Shown here: positions 25,450 through 32,276 of the stretch, piece after piece | Numbering within the stretch: position 1 is the first letter of the stretch | How the letters are laid out: every line of letters begins with the position of its first letter | From: Verrucomicrobiota bacterium | GTDB lineage: Bacteria; Verrucomicrobiota; Verrucomicrobiia; Limisphaerales; JAHDYP01 | NCBI GenBank assembly: GCA_023383055.1 | Contig: JAHDYP010000067.1 | Coordinates: forward strand, 1 to 32,276 | Direction of reading: 5' to 3' | Length of the DNA: 32,276 nt | Position numbers and translations under genes: made by a program | Notes under the pieces: generated by a model | What the model was told of the DNA's origin: nothing | Databases searched by the model: none | The model's input: only the letters and a program-made list of their open reading frames with translations

Positions 25450-25938
25450 ATGCTGGCGATTGCTCTCATTGAAGTGAATTCCGCGAACCCCAGCCTTTTA
25501 CCCGCCGCCAGGACCCAATCCGAAGCACCGCCCCCGCCACTCGTCGGCGCCTGGGCGCGGACCAAAGCCAATGACCGACGACGGCTGCGGCGTGTCATTG
25601 GCGTTATTGGCCTTCTTGGCTGTGCCGCCATCATCTTCTTGGGTTCAAGGGGCAACTGGTTGCTCACTCTCGGTGCTCTAGCCGGACTCGCGTTCATCAA
25701 TCGCGCTCTGCTTCCGATGATGATTCACCTGTTCCACCGGCAGGGACAGGCCGAGCGAGGGGCGGATGCCGAACTCAAAGTCGCCGAAGCACTGGCGGGA
25801 GATCCCGAGAATCTGCTCGTCCAGCACAACGTGCCGGGTCCCTGCCGTCAAGGAACATGCTGGGAGTCGCAATTTGCTGCCCGCATTGTTCAGCACCACC
25901 ACACCACGACGCTGTTAACGGTGCCCTTTATGTCGTAG
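25450..25938 (+). pseudogene. Truncated NERD-domain membrane protein
   Basis: The 162-residue frame has two hydrophobic helices (VIGVIGLLGCAAIIFLGS and NWLLTLGALAGLAFINRALLPMM) followed by RGADAELKVAEALAGDPENLLVQHNVPG. The last part is the start of a NERD (nuclease-related) domain: G-x-x-A-E-x-x-V-A-x-x-L-x-x-L-x-x, then Q-H-N-V. The next expected block, DIDHVV and the catalytic E-x-K, is missing; the sequence turns into CRQGTCWESQ and unrelated residues. The N-terminal half of a NERD nuclease gene is therefore retained and the catalytic half lost. Confidence 0.65.
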
Positions 25939-25951
25939 CGGAAGGCGCTTA

Positions 25952-26167
25952 TTAGTGTTCGAAACTGAGCGCATCAAGTCCAGCGGCGCGGACGACTTCG
26001 CCTCCGGTGGCAGTGTTGAGGGCTTCGAGGATTTCGTTGTCGGACATTCCCTTCTGACGGAGGAATTCCCACTTCTGTTGCACGAAACCGTGCGGATCGA
26101 GAAACACGGCGACGGCCCGCTCCTGCTTGCCGCTGGGTGTGTCGGCCGGGTGCCGGAAGTTCCGGAA
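25952..26167 (-). pseudogene. C-terminal remnant of an unrecognised protein
   Basis: A 71-codon stretch on the minus strand ends FLDPHGFVQQKWEFLRQKGM...ALSFEH. Hydrophobic and charged residues alternate as in a real helical domain, and the opposite strand looks like a shadow. It has no start codon of its own: just upstream the frame runs into the palindromic repeat block, which may have replaced the rest of the gene. I do not recognise the family. Confidence 0.4.
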
Positions 26168-26174
26168 GGACCCG

Positions 26175-26371
26175 GGCGAACGTCGAACATCCAACATCGA
26201 ACATCCAACGCCGAAGTCCTGGCGTCCGACATTGCATCCCACAATCACTTCGACGTTGGACGTTGGACGTTGGACGTTGAAGGCGAACGTCGAACATCCA
26301 ACATCGAACATCCAACGCCGAAGTCCTGGCGTCCGACATTGCATCCCACAATCACTTCGACGTTGGACGTT
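26175..26371. repeat. Palindromic intergenic repeat block with a 90-bp perfect direct repeat
   Basis: Bases 26175-26264 and 26282-26371 are identical over 90 bp (offset 107). Each copy contains a left arm made of AACATCCAAC/GAACGTCGAA-type words and a right arm of GACGTTGGACGTTGG-type words in inverted order, so each can fold as a long imperfect hairpin with a loop around GCATCCCACAATC. The block is followed by further degenerate GTTGGAC/GTTCGGC words to ~26400. Such arrays are, from memory, dispersed through Verrucomicrobia genomes and give spurious proteins. Confidence 0.9.
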
Positions 26372-26419
26372 CGGCGTTGGACGTTCGGCGTTCGGCGCTG
26401 GGCGCTAAGCGCGGATCGT

Positions 26420-27337
26420 TCACTGATAGGCCGCGAAATCGTGATTTGCCCTGTGCCAGCCCAGAAACAACGGGTTGGGCCAAACGCCGCGACTGTTCGG
26501 TAACATGATTTGCCGTCCCGCATGAGGCTTCAGCAACTGACTCGCCTCGCCCGCCTCTTCAAACGCCCCGCTCTTGACGACCACTGTGTAATCGTCGGCG
26601 ATCGACCAGAATCCCCGGTCAAACAGCCAATGCGCTGTCTTGGACAACGCAATGCCGTTCGCAGGTTCGCATGGCCCGCCACGTTTGAACTGCTGAATGT
26701 GCGCCGCATCCAGGGGCGTGGAACCGTCGATGGCGATCATCCGGTAGCGTGTCAATGCACAGGTGAAATCGTAGGCCGGCAAAACCCGCACTGAAAACTT
26801 GGCGTCACGCTTCGACTCATCCTGGTCCGAGCGAAGAAAACGCGCCGCATCCGCCGCAACCAAATCGTCAGGCGGAACCTCCAACCCGCATAACTGGTAA
26901 AGCTCGGCGCGCTCGTTCGGTTCAAAATACCGCGCAATCAATGTCCGCCGCGCAAGCTCGCGGAATCCGACATCCTCCGCGCATTTCAGAAACGAAGGAT
27001 CGAGCTGCGCCATGGCCGCCGTTTCGCGCGATGCGCTGACTTTTCCATCAGCATCCAGCGGAGTCCAGAACCCATCGGAACGCATGTGGTAAAAAGGCAG
27101 ACGCACATCGGGCCGGCTCGTCCGACGGTGGGCAATGATCGTCCAATAAGAACTGAAGCGAAACGCCAGGTTCCCATCGCGCGGCATCAATCCCGTGTCG
27201 AGCTTCCCTTCCTCCACCAGGTCCAACGCCACCAACAAGAGCAGCGGCTTGTGCGGCGCCGCACCGCGCGCCCGGTCCCGCCTCAAGACGGATAATCGCT
27301 CGAGCCAGGAGCGGTAGGCTGGAGTCGGTTCAATCAC
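26420..27337 (-). CDS. HNH restriction-type endonuclease with N-terminal sulfur-binding-like domain
   Basis: The 305-residue protein starts at GTG 27337. Residues ~10-100 contain LSVLRRDRARGAAPHKPLLLL and then LPFYHMRSDGFW, the pattern I associate with the N-terminal domain of COG3440 enzymes such as ScoMcrA, where a sulfur-binding domain reads phosphorothioated DNA. Residues ~185-245 are an HNH nuclease: a Cys in YDFTCALT, His213 in LDAAHI, Asn227 in NGIALS and His236 in KTAHWLFD, all present. It should cut DNA; recognition of phosphorothioate is inferred from family similarity and from nearby methyltransferase-like fragments, not from a confirmed motif. The GTG lies 8 bases beyond the stop of the broken FtsK-like gene, so the two were probably one operon. 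Related HNH enzymes without sulfur binding also exist. Confidence 0.82.
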   Translation of the reverse strand: MIEPTPAYRSWLERLSVLRRDRARGAAPHKPLLLLVALDLVEEGKLDTGLMPRDGNLAFRFSSYWTIIAHRRTSRPDVRLPFYHMRSDGFWTPLDADGKVSASRETAAMAQLDPSFLKCAEDVGFRELARRTLIARYFEPNERAELYQLCGLEVPPDDLVAADAARFLRSDQDESKRDAKFSVRVLPAYDFTCALTRYRMIAIDGSTPLDAAHIQQFKRGGPCEPANGIALSKTAHWLFDRGFWSIADDYTVVVKSGAFEEAGEASQLLKPHAGRQIMLPNSRGVWPNPLFLGWHRANHDFAAYQ

Positions 27338-27345
27338 CGCAGGAA

Positions 27346-27805
27346 CTAATGATGAATCGCTTTGAGGGTGTCAACCACCTCCGCCAGGAAGCTCGACTGA
27401 ACGTAGGGCACCTGACCGAACACCATTGCTTGCTCACCTTCGAGCCTCGCGGCCAGATGCCCTTTGCCGAGCAGTCGCTCAGCCCCCTTTTCACCCAGGG
27501 CTATCTCTGAGGTGCCCTCGCCATCCACCCGCAGCGCCAGGCGATTCCCCAGATTCGCGCGTAGCTGCATCGGCATGACGTTCGCATCCGGACGTTGAGC
27601 GCCAAATACGAGCGAGATGCCCTCAAACGCGAAGTAATCACCCCCAACTTCGGATCGATCAGGACGATCCGCGCCTGCTCCGGCGTATTGGTGCAGGCGA
27701 TCCCCAGGATGATGTTCTGCATGAACACCGACTTGCCACTCCCGGTCGACCCCGCGATTAACGTGTGCGGCGCGTTCGTCCGCGGCGACAAAAACAACGG
27801 ACTGG
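27346..27805 (-). pseudogene. Broken FtsK/SpoIIIE-type ATPase (mosaic copy A)
   Basis: On the minus strand from ~27805 the frame encodes FLSPRTNAPHTLIAGSTGSG (Walker A) through IDPKLGV, then a one-base deletion near 27638 shifts the frame. It resumes DYFAFEG-ISLVFGAQRPDANVMP and ends in DTLKAIHH at 27346. Compared with the intact copy B, ~92 residues between FAFEG and ISLVF are missing, including the Walker B DE. The 5' half is nearly identical to copy B at the DNA level (about half a dozen differences in ~165 bp), while the 3' half is much more diverged. The N-terminal ~300 residues are absent. The product cannot be a working ATPase. Confidence 0.85.
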
Positions 27806-27875
27806 CAGCCACTCCGCGTCCTCGGCGCTGGGTTCCGGCTTGCCCATGTCCGTGAGGCGGCGTACGTTGCGAGGC

Positions 27876-28100
27876 ATGTTGGATTGGACGCAATGTTCGG
27901 TAGTGGAGCGCGTGCCCGGCAAGGTGAGCGGGGCATGGGTGTTCAAGGAAACGCGCGTGCCCGTGCAGGCCCTGTTCGAGAATCTCGAAGGCGGCGCGAC
28001 GGTGGAGCAGTTCCTCGAATGGTTTCCCGGTGTCACCCGCGAACAGGCTCTGGCCGTCCTCAAGTTCGCCGAGTCATCGCTTGCCGTGACGGCGGCTTGA
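27876..28100 (+). CDS. DUF433 antitoxin
   Basis: The 74-residue protein starts MLDWTQCSVVERVPGKVSGA and continues WVFKETRVPVQALFENLEGGATVEQFLEWFPGVTREQ. This is the classic DUF433 (VapB-like) fold, in which the middle helix-turn-helix around TRVPVQALFENL binds DNA and the rest holds a partner toxin. Start 27876 matches family members; a GAGG just upstream is unusually close, so 27846 is an alternative. The next gene, 12 bases on, is the usual DUF5615 partner. Confidence 0.9.
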   Translation: MLDWTQCSVVERVPGKVSGAWVFKETRVPVQALFENLEGGATVEQFLEWFPGVTREQALAVLKFAESSLAVTAA

Positions 28101-28112
28101 ACCGGTCATCTC

Positions 28113-28427
28113 ATGCGCGTCCTCTTCGATCAAGGCACGCCCGCACCACTCCGCTATGCGCTCGCGCCCCACGAAGTCTCCACGGCATTTGAGTTGGGCT
28201 GGTCCAAACTGGAGAACGGCGACTTGTTGCACGCCGCCGAGGGACGCTTCGAGGTCTTCATCACAACGGATCAAAACCTGCGCTACCAGCAAAACCTCAC
28301 CGGTCGGCAACTGGCGATTATGGTGTTGCCCACGACCAACTGGCCGGAGATTCAGCGGCATCAAGCCGAAGTAGCCGCCGCCGTAAACGCTTTGCGACCC
28401 GGTGACTACCGCGAACTCCGCTGGTGA
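28113..28427 (+). CDS. DUF5615 PIN-like toxin
   Basis: The 104-residue protein starts MRVLFDQGTPAPLRYALAPH and has ITTDQNLRYQQNLTGRQLAIMVL, the DUF5615 (PIN-like, Mut7-C type) pattern with an early Asp in LFDQ and TTDQ near the middle. Such proteins are toxins or ribonuclease-like partners of DUF433 antitoxins. The pair is intact and lies between the broken and complete FtsK-like copies, on the opposite strand. Confidence 0.88.
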   Translation: MRVLFDQGTPAPLRYALAPHEVSTAFELGWSKLENGDLLHAAEGRFEVFITTDQNLRYQQNLTGRQLAIMVLPTTNWPEIQRHQAEVAAAVNALRPGDYRELRW

Positions 28428-28461
28428 ACGACCGAACGTCCGAATCAGCCCTCACGCGGCG

Positions 28462-30081
28462 TTACTGGTTCAAAGCCGCCACCATCCGCACAAGGAAATC
28501 GCTCTCCACAAACGGCACCTGGCCAAAGACGATGCCCTGCTCTCCCTCGAGTTTCGCGGCCAGGTGCCCCTTGCCAAGCAGCCGCTCCGCCCCTTTCTCG
28601 CCCAAGGCAATTTCGGACGTTCCCTCGCCGTCCACCCGCAATACCAGCCGGTTCCCCAGATTCGCCCGCAGTTGCATCGGCATTACGTTCGCGTCGGGGC
28701 GTTGCGCGGCGAAGACCAGTGAGATCCCGGCGGCACGGGCCTTCACCCCAAGCCGACCCACAATATCGGCCACGGCCTCCGCGTAATCCTCTGTCATCAT
28801 CCACTCGGCGAATTCATCGTGGATGATCCACAGCAATGGCAAATGCTCCGTGGCGTTTGGCTTCGCATTCAGATCGAAGATGTTGGCAACCTTGTTCTCC
28901 TTCAGGACGCGATACCGACGTGCCATCTCATCCACCAACTCGCCCAACTTGGCAACAGCGCGCTCCTGTTCGTCGATGATCCCGCCTTCGAGATGCGGTA
29001 ACCCTTCAAACGCGAAGTAATCCACCCCCAACTTCGGATCGATCAGGACGATCCGCGCCTGCTCCGGCGTGTTGGTGCAGGCGATCCCCAGGATGATGTT
29101 CTGCATCAACACCGACTTGCCACTCCCGGTCGACCCCGCGATCAACGTGTGCGGCGCGTTCGATCGCGGCGACAGAAAAAGTGGAGTGCTGTCTTCTTCC
29201 TTCAGGGCGATCAACAGCTCGTGATTCCCGTGGGTGCATTCGGGATTCCAGCTCTTCCACACTTCCGCCAGATGCAAGACCCGCCGGGTCGGACGTTCGA
29301 TCGCAATCGCCACCACTCCCGGCTCGCCACGAACGGAAATCACGTTCAAAGCGTGGGTGGTCAGGAGTTCTGACCGCCGCTTCAGCACCTGTTCCACGGT
29401 CAGATTCGCGCTCCCTTGAAACTTCAGCAGCGCGGCGTTGGGCGTCAGCGATTTCGACAGCAACTTCGATTGAAGCTGGAACTGCTGCAAAGCGCCTTTG
29501 CATTTACTCTCCACCTGGCGCAACCAATCTTCGTCCGCGGCGCTGTCTGACGAACCACCCACATAGGCGCTGACGAGTTGACTCACCTGTGGATAAACCC
29601 AGCCGACTGTCCCAAGAGATGGCGGTACCATGGGCAGGGGCGGTGGAGTGGGTTGGGTGGGGGTGATAGCCGTCTTGTCTGACGCTCCCGCTTGTTTCGG
29701 TGGTGAAATGCCCGCGTCAACGCCTGGCACTGGGCTCTCACCGGCCGAATCCTCACCAGGTTTGCGCCGTTGAACAATTTGGATCCGGTCGGATGGCTTG
29801 CGGTAGGCTTGCTCCTTCCAGATGTCTTCGCCCGCATTGGCTTTCCGAATGGCAATCGGATCCGCGTCCCTCGCGTAGCCCAGGACCAACTCGCGTAGCC
29901 GCCCCCGCGAGAACACCTCCTGCCATGACTGTTCGGCTTCCGCCACCGCCACGAAATCCGAGCATTCCGGGGCATCAGACGGTCCGGACACGAAGATATG
30001 CGAGTAGAGGCGCGGCGCCAATGCCATGAGGGAACCGCGCTGCGCGGCCGGGAACCAGCCCAGGTCGATGGCCTGGCGCAT
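28462..30081 (-). CDS. FtsK/SpoIIIE-type DNA-translocase-like ATPase, copy B
   Basis: The 539-residue protein has an N-terminal part (~1-110) of unknown fold, a Pro/Thr-rich linker (~115-155), a helical segment (~160-260) and an FtsK-like motor: Walker A GSTGSGKS (316-323), IDPKLGVDYFAFEGLPHL, Walker B LLWIIHDEFAEW with Asp422-Glu423, a sensor region SLVFAAQRPDANVMPMQLRANLGNRL, and GEKGAERLLGKGHLAAKLEG. It should use ATP to move on or remodel double-stranded DNA. ATG 30081 may not be the native start: the same frame stays open upstream with protein-like sequence (IPFPSLRHAM...) but without a start codon, so the N-terminus may be truncated. Family members of this kind occur in DNA-modification and restriction islands; it is not the cell-division FtsK, as membrane helices and the gamma domain are missing. 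Confidence 0.85.
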   Translation of the reverse strand: MRQAIDLGWFPAAQRGSLMALAPRLYSHIFVSGPSDAPECSDFVAVAEAEQSWQEVFSRGRLRELVLGYARDADPIAIRKANAGEDIWKEQAYRKPSDRIQIVQRRKPGEDSAGESPVPGVDAGISPPKQAGASDKTAITPTQPTPPPLPMVPPSLGTVGWVYPQVSQLVSAYVGGSSDSAADEDWLRQVESKCKGALQQFQLQSKLLSKSLTPNAALLKFQGSANLTVEQVLKRRSELLTTHALNVISVRGEPGVVAIAIERPTRRVLHLAEVWKSWNPECTHGNHELLIALKEEDSTPLFLSPRSNAPHTLIAGSTGSGKSVLMQNIILGIACTNTPEQARIVLIDPKLGVDYFAFEGLPHLEGGIIDEQERAVAKLGELVDEMARRYRVLKENKVANIFDLNAKPNATEHLPLLWIIHDEFAEWMMTEDYAEAVADIVGRLGVKARAAGISLVFAAQRPDANVMPMQLRANLGNRLVLRVDGEGTSEIALGEKGAERLLGKGHLAAKLEGEQGIVFGQVPFVESDFLVRMVAALNQ

Positions 30082-30152
30082 GGCGTGGCGCAGGGAAGGG
30101 AATGGGATGGAGGGGGAATTTCTTGGGTGGCGCGGCCCTGAAGCACCGGCAT

Positions 30153-30267
30153 GTTCCCGATAGGGAAATTTCTTCGCTGGAGGAAGCCTCAGCGAGCACT
30201 AAGTTCCTGATCGGGAATATTATGCTTGTTTCGGTGCCGATATCACCATTATGTTCCCGGTCGGTAA
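30153..30267 (+). promoter_or_regulatory. Three HipB-type operator palindromes at exact 50-bp spacing
   Basis: GTTCCCGATAGGGAA starts at 30153, GTTCCTGATCGGGAA at 30203 and GTTCCCGGTCGGTAA at 30253. Each is a two-arm TTCCC...GGGAA palindrome (the third with one changed arm base). The last ends three bases before the hipB ATG at 30271, so binding would block hipB transcription or start. A TATTAT sequence (30218-30223) beside the second site could be a -10 box. HipB dimers are known to bind several spaced operators cooperatively. Confidence 0.75.
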
Positions 30268-30270
30268 CTT

Positions 30271-30528
30271 ATGCATCGTATGAAAATGACGCCCAGGCAG
30301 ATCGGGGAACTGGTCAAGGCCACCCGGAAGAGCCTCGGGGTGACGCAACGCGATTTGGCAATGACATCCGGCACCGGGCTGCGCTTCATTATCGAGCTGG
30401 AAAAGGGAAAGCCGACCTGTCAGCTCGGCAAAGTCCTCACCGTGCTTAACACACTGGGGATCTCGATGAAGCTGACTCCGCCCGTGACGGACAAGAGCGA
30501 GGGTCAGACTTTGAAGGAAGGGGTTTAA
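30271..30528 (+). CDS. hipB: HipB-like antitoxin and transcriptional repressor
   Basis: The 85-residue protein is a Cro/C1-type helix-turn-helix regulator: MTPRQIGELVKATRKSLGVTQRDLAMTSGTGLRFIIELEKGKPTCQLGKVLTVLNTLGISMKL. The first helix pair and the RFIIELEKGK element are typical of HipB, which binds its own operators and sequesters HipA. Starts at 30271, 30280 and 30286 are possible; 30280 (MKMT) or 30286 (MTPR) gives the most typical N-terminus. The stop is three bases before hipA. Three operator-like palindromes precede the gene. Confidence 0.93.
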   Translation: MHRMKMTPRQIGELVKATRKSLGVTQRDLAMTSGTGLRFIIELEKGKPTCQLGKVLTVLNTLGISMKLTPPVTDKSEGQTLKEGV

Positions 30529-30531
30529 GGT

Positions 30532-31794
30532 ATGGCACGATCGCTGGATGTTTACCTGCACCGGCATCGGATCGGTCAGCTCATTCAAAACCAGCATGGG
30601 CAGGTGGTCTTTGATTACGCCGATAGCTGGCTAAAGAACTCACTGGCAATCCCGCTGTCACAGTCGCTGCCACTCACTCAAAGACATTTCACCAGCAAGG
30701 AGTGCCGGGGATTCTTCGCCGGTGTTTTGCCTGATGAAAGCAAGCGGGAGATCATTGCCCGGAATTTGGGGATTAGCGCGAGAAACGATTTTGCGATGCT
30801 GGAGCGGATCGGTGGTGAATGCGCCGGCGCCGTGACGTTCATTGCGGAGGGAGGGAGGCTTCCTGAGCTCGAGCATGCGAACCGGGCACTGAGCTCCGCG
30901 GAGCTGGCCGATCTGATCAAGAGATTGCCGAGGCGGCCGCTCCTTGCAGGAGAAGAAGGCATGCGGCTTTCTTTGGCGGGAGCACAAGACAAAATTGCTG
31001 TGCATGTATCGGGCGGACAGATTTCCCTCCCATTGAATGGGGCGCCGAGCACGCATATTCTCAAGCCGGCCATAGAGCGATTTGAAGGCGTGGTCTTCAA
31101 TGAAGCCCTTTGCATGCGCCTGGCTCGAGCGGTCGGTCTAGACACGGCGGCAGTCGAAATCGGGAAGGTGGAGGGCATCGACTACCTGCTGGTGCAGCGG
31201 TATGATCGGGCTTTGAACCGGGAGTCGCCAGGTGGTGCGGAGTCCCTCGAGCGCGAACATCAGGAGGATTTTTGCCAGGCGCTGGGCATCGTGCCTGAGC
31301 ATAAGTATCAAAATGAAGGCGGCCCATCCCTCAAGCAGTGTTTCGATCTGGTTCGTGCGGCGTCGTCCACTCCGGTGATCGATTTGCAGGAGTTGCTGGA
31401 CGCGGTGATTTTCAATTGGCTGATTGGCAACAATGACGCGCACGGCAAAAACTTCTCGTTGGTTTACCGCGGGAAGATTGATTCAGGACTGCAGACTCAT
31501 CTTGCGCCTCTGTATGATTTGATTTCCACGGTCTATTACCCAGAGCTTTCATCGAAGATGGCGATGAAGCTTGGAGGCGAATATCTCTCCGAGTTCATCA
31601 CGCCGGTGCATTTCGAACGTCTGGCGGAAGAGGCTGGTCTGGCAAAGCCGCTGATGAAGCGAAGAGTGCTGGAACTGGCGGAAGCGGTTGTGTCGAAGCT
31701 ACCACCGGTCACAACTGACCATCCGGTTACCATTGCCGTTGCGGCCGTGATTCGAAGCCGTTGCGAGCGGAGCGTAAGGAGTTTCAGGAAGTAA
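30532..31794 (+). CDS. hipA: HipA serine/threonine kinase toxin
   Basis: The 420-residue kinase is close in size to E. coli HipA (440). An N-terminal domain (FDYADSWLKNSLAIPLSQSLPL, GFFAGVLPDESKREIIAR) leads to the Gly-rich loop MRLSLAGAQDKIAVH, where Ser147 corresponds to the autophosphorylated serine of E. coli HipA. The catalytic loop is NWLIGNNDAHGKNFSL with Asp302, and the metal-binding Asp329 is in APLYDLIST. E. coli HipA phosphorylates GltX and halts translation, giving persistence. An AAGGAAGGGG ribosome binding site precedes the ATG, and hipB ends three bases before. All key residues are present, so this module is probably active. Confidence 0.93.
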   Translation: MARSLDVYLHRHRIGQLIQNQHGQVVFDYADSWLKNSLAIPLSQSLPLTQRHFTSKECRGFFAGVLPDESKREIIARNLGISARNDFAMLERIGGECAGAVTFIAEGGRLPELEHANRALSSAELADLIKRLPRRPLLAGEEGMRLSLAGAQDKIAVHVSGGQISLPLNGAPSTHILKPAIERFEGVVFNEALCMRLARAVGLDTAAVEIGKVEGIDYLLVQRYDRALNRESPGGAESLEREHQEDFCQALGIVPEHKYQNEGGPSLKQCFDLVRAASSTPVIDLQELLDAVIFNWLIGNNDAHGKNFSLVYRGKIDSGLQTHLAPLYDLISTVYYPELSSKMAMKLGGEYLSEFITPVHFERLAEEAGLAKPLMKRRVLELAEAVVSKLPPVTTDHPVTIAVAAVIRSRCERSVRSFRK

Positions 31795-31895
31795 GCCGTG
31801 GGCGCGGTTCACGGTTTGGAAACATGAATATTGAGGTAATGCCAGCAAGGAAAAGCGTGAAGTCCCTGCCGACCGTGCCTTGAAGAATGCCGAGG

Positions 31896-32006
31896 CTCCG
31901 GAAGATCGTGAGCTGCGGAAATGCGGGCCGCTACGACCCCGAGCACTTCAACCTGGACGGCGTCAACGGCCGCCTGCAATCCCGAAGCGCAAGGAGGCCT
32001 CGGTGA
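31896..32006 (+). pseudogene. C-terminal remnant of a plasmid pRiA4b ORF-3-like protein
   Basis: The 36-codon frame reads IVSCGNAGRYDPEHFNLDGV and NGRLQSRSARRPR before a TGA. CG...YDPEHFNLDGVN-RL matches the family-typical C-terminus (G-x-FDPE-FDLEAVN-RL) of pRiA4b ORF-3-like proteins. No upstream portion is seen, so only a fragment remains, between hipA and the right edge. Confidence 0.5.
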
Positions 32007-32110
32007 TCGCAACTCACTGATGCCGGCCATCTTTTACCCCCGGGTCTTTTACCGATGGCTTTTCGGCTGTCACTTCCTAATTTCCGTTTGTCATTTTCGG
32101 AGTTCTGGAG

Positions 32111-32276
32111 ATGTCGAGGCGGGAGTTCTTGAAGCGGGAGGTTCCAGTCTCGGAACGCGACTGTGCCCCAAGGGTCAGTCGCAGCAAGCTCGCGCGCTCG
32201 GGGGCGCTCGGACTGTTCCGGACCCCCTTGACCGGGCGGACGTTGCTGCGGCTGGTCTGCGACACCGCCGCGGTCC
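32111..32276 (+). CDS. Possible start of a gene cut by the right edge
   Basis: An ATG at 32111 opens a frame to the window end beginning MSRREFLKREVPVSERDC. SRREFLK is like a twin-arginine signal motif, but no hydrophobic core follows within 25 residues, and a GGAG sequence abuts the ATG too closely to be a good ribosome binding site. The opposite strand also has an open frame. This is tentative. Confidence 0.3.
   Translation, partial: MSRREFLKREVPVSERDCAPRVSRSKLARSGALGLFRTPLTGRTLLRLVCDTAAV

Noticed and set aside
26175..26371. CRISPR array
   Set aside because: Only two long units with palindromic arms and no unique spacers of regular length; no cas genes nearby.
25955..26523. Several overlapping frames with DVRRSTF/SNIEHPT-like peptides
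   Set aside because: They are translations of the palindromic repeat block, which is read open on both strands.

Overview
The window is GC-rich bacterial DNA that most likely comes from a heterotrophic Verrucomicrobiota genome, possibly of the Pedosphaera/Limisphaera type. This is an inference from gene content and style. It rests on very large secreted glycan-degrading enzymes, an ECF-sigma operon with dockerin-, cohesin- and VIT/VWA-type proteins, and two kinds of short palindromic intergenic repeat that I associate with these genomes. No rRNA, tRNA, transposase or CRISPR array was recognised.

Positions 1-7200 hold polysaccharide-degradation genes on the minus strand: a partial secreted protein running off the left edge, and a 1583-residue three-part enzyme with a TIM-barrel-like region, a GH127-type beta-L-arabinofuranosidase domain and an SGNH esterase domain. 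A truncated lipoprotein and a small GIY-YIG protein follow on the plus strand. Positions 7449-10874 are a compact minus-strand operon, dctP-dctQ-dctM-usp, encoding a TRAP transporter whose genes overlap by four bases and end in a universal stress protein. Positions 11021-14714 carry a TerC-CBS-EIIA fusion, a ribosome-hibernation protein, a zinc metallopeptidase and two clear gene remnants (an ABC ATPase and a CBM48 protein).

Positions 14905-17707 encode an NtrB/NtrC-like two-component pair. Convergent to it, 17751-21681 is an ECF-sigma operon: sigma factor, membrane-anchored dockerin-like protein, cohesin-like exported protein, and VIT-VWA lipoprotein. Two nearly identical 31-bp elements, one before the sigma gene and one before the dockerin gene, look like promoters read by that sigma factor. 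A secreted GH5 glycosidase diverges from the operon at 21974.

From 23605 to the right edge the window becomes a worn defence and toxin-antitoxin island. It holds two copies of the C-terminal part of a protein resembling the DNA phosphorothioation-associated putative methyltransferase, two copies of an FtsK/SpoIIIE-type ATPase (one mosaic and broken), and an HNH endonuclease whose N-terminus resembles sulfur-binding domains of type IV enzymes. It also holds a truncated NERD protein, two PIN-domain genes (one broken), a DUF433/DUF5615 pair, and an apparently intact hipBA module preceded by three operator-like palindromes spaced exactly 50 bp apart. The ATPase-HNH adjacency and the duplicated methyltransferase-like tails suggest the remains of a phosphorothioation-linked or related restriction system, but no dndCDE or ssp genes lie in the window.
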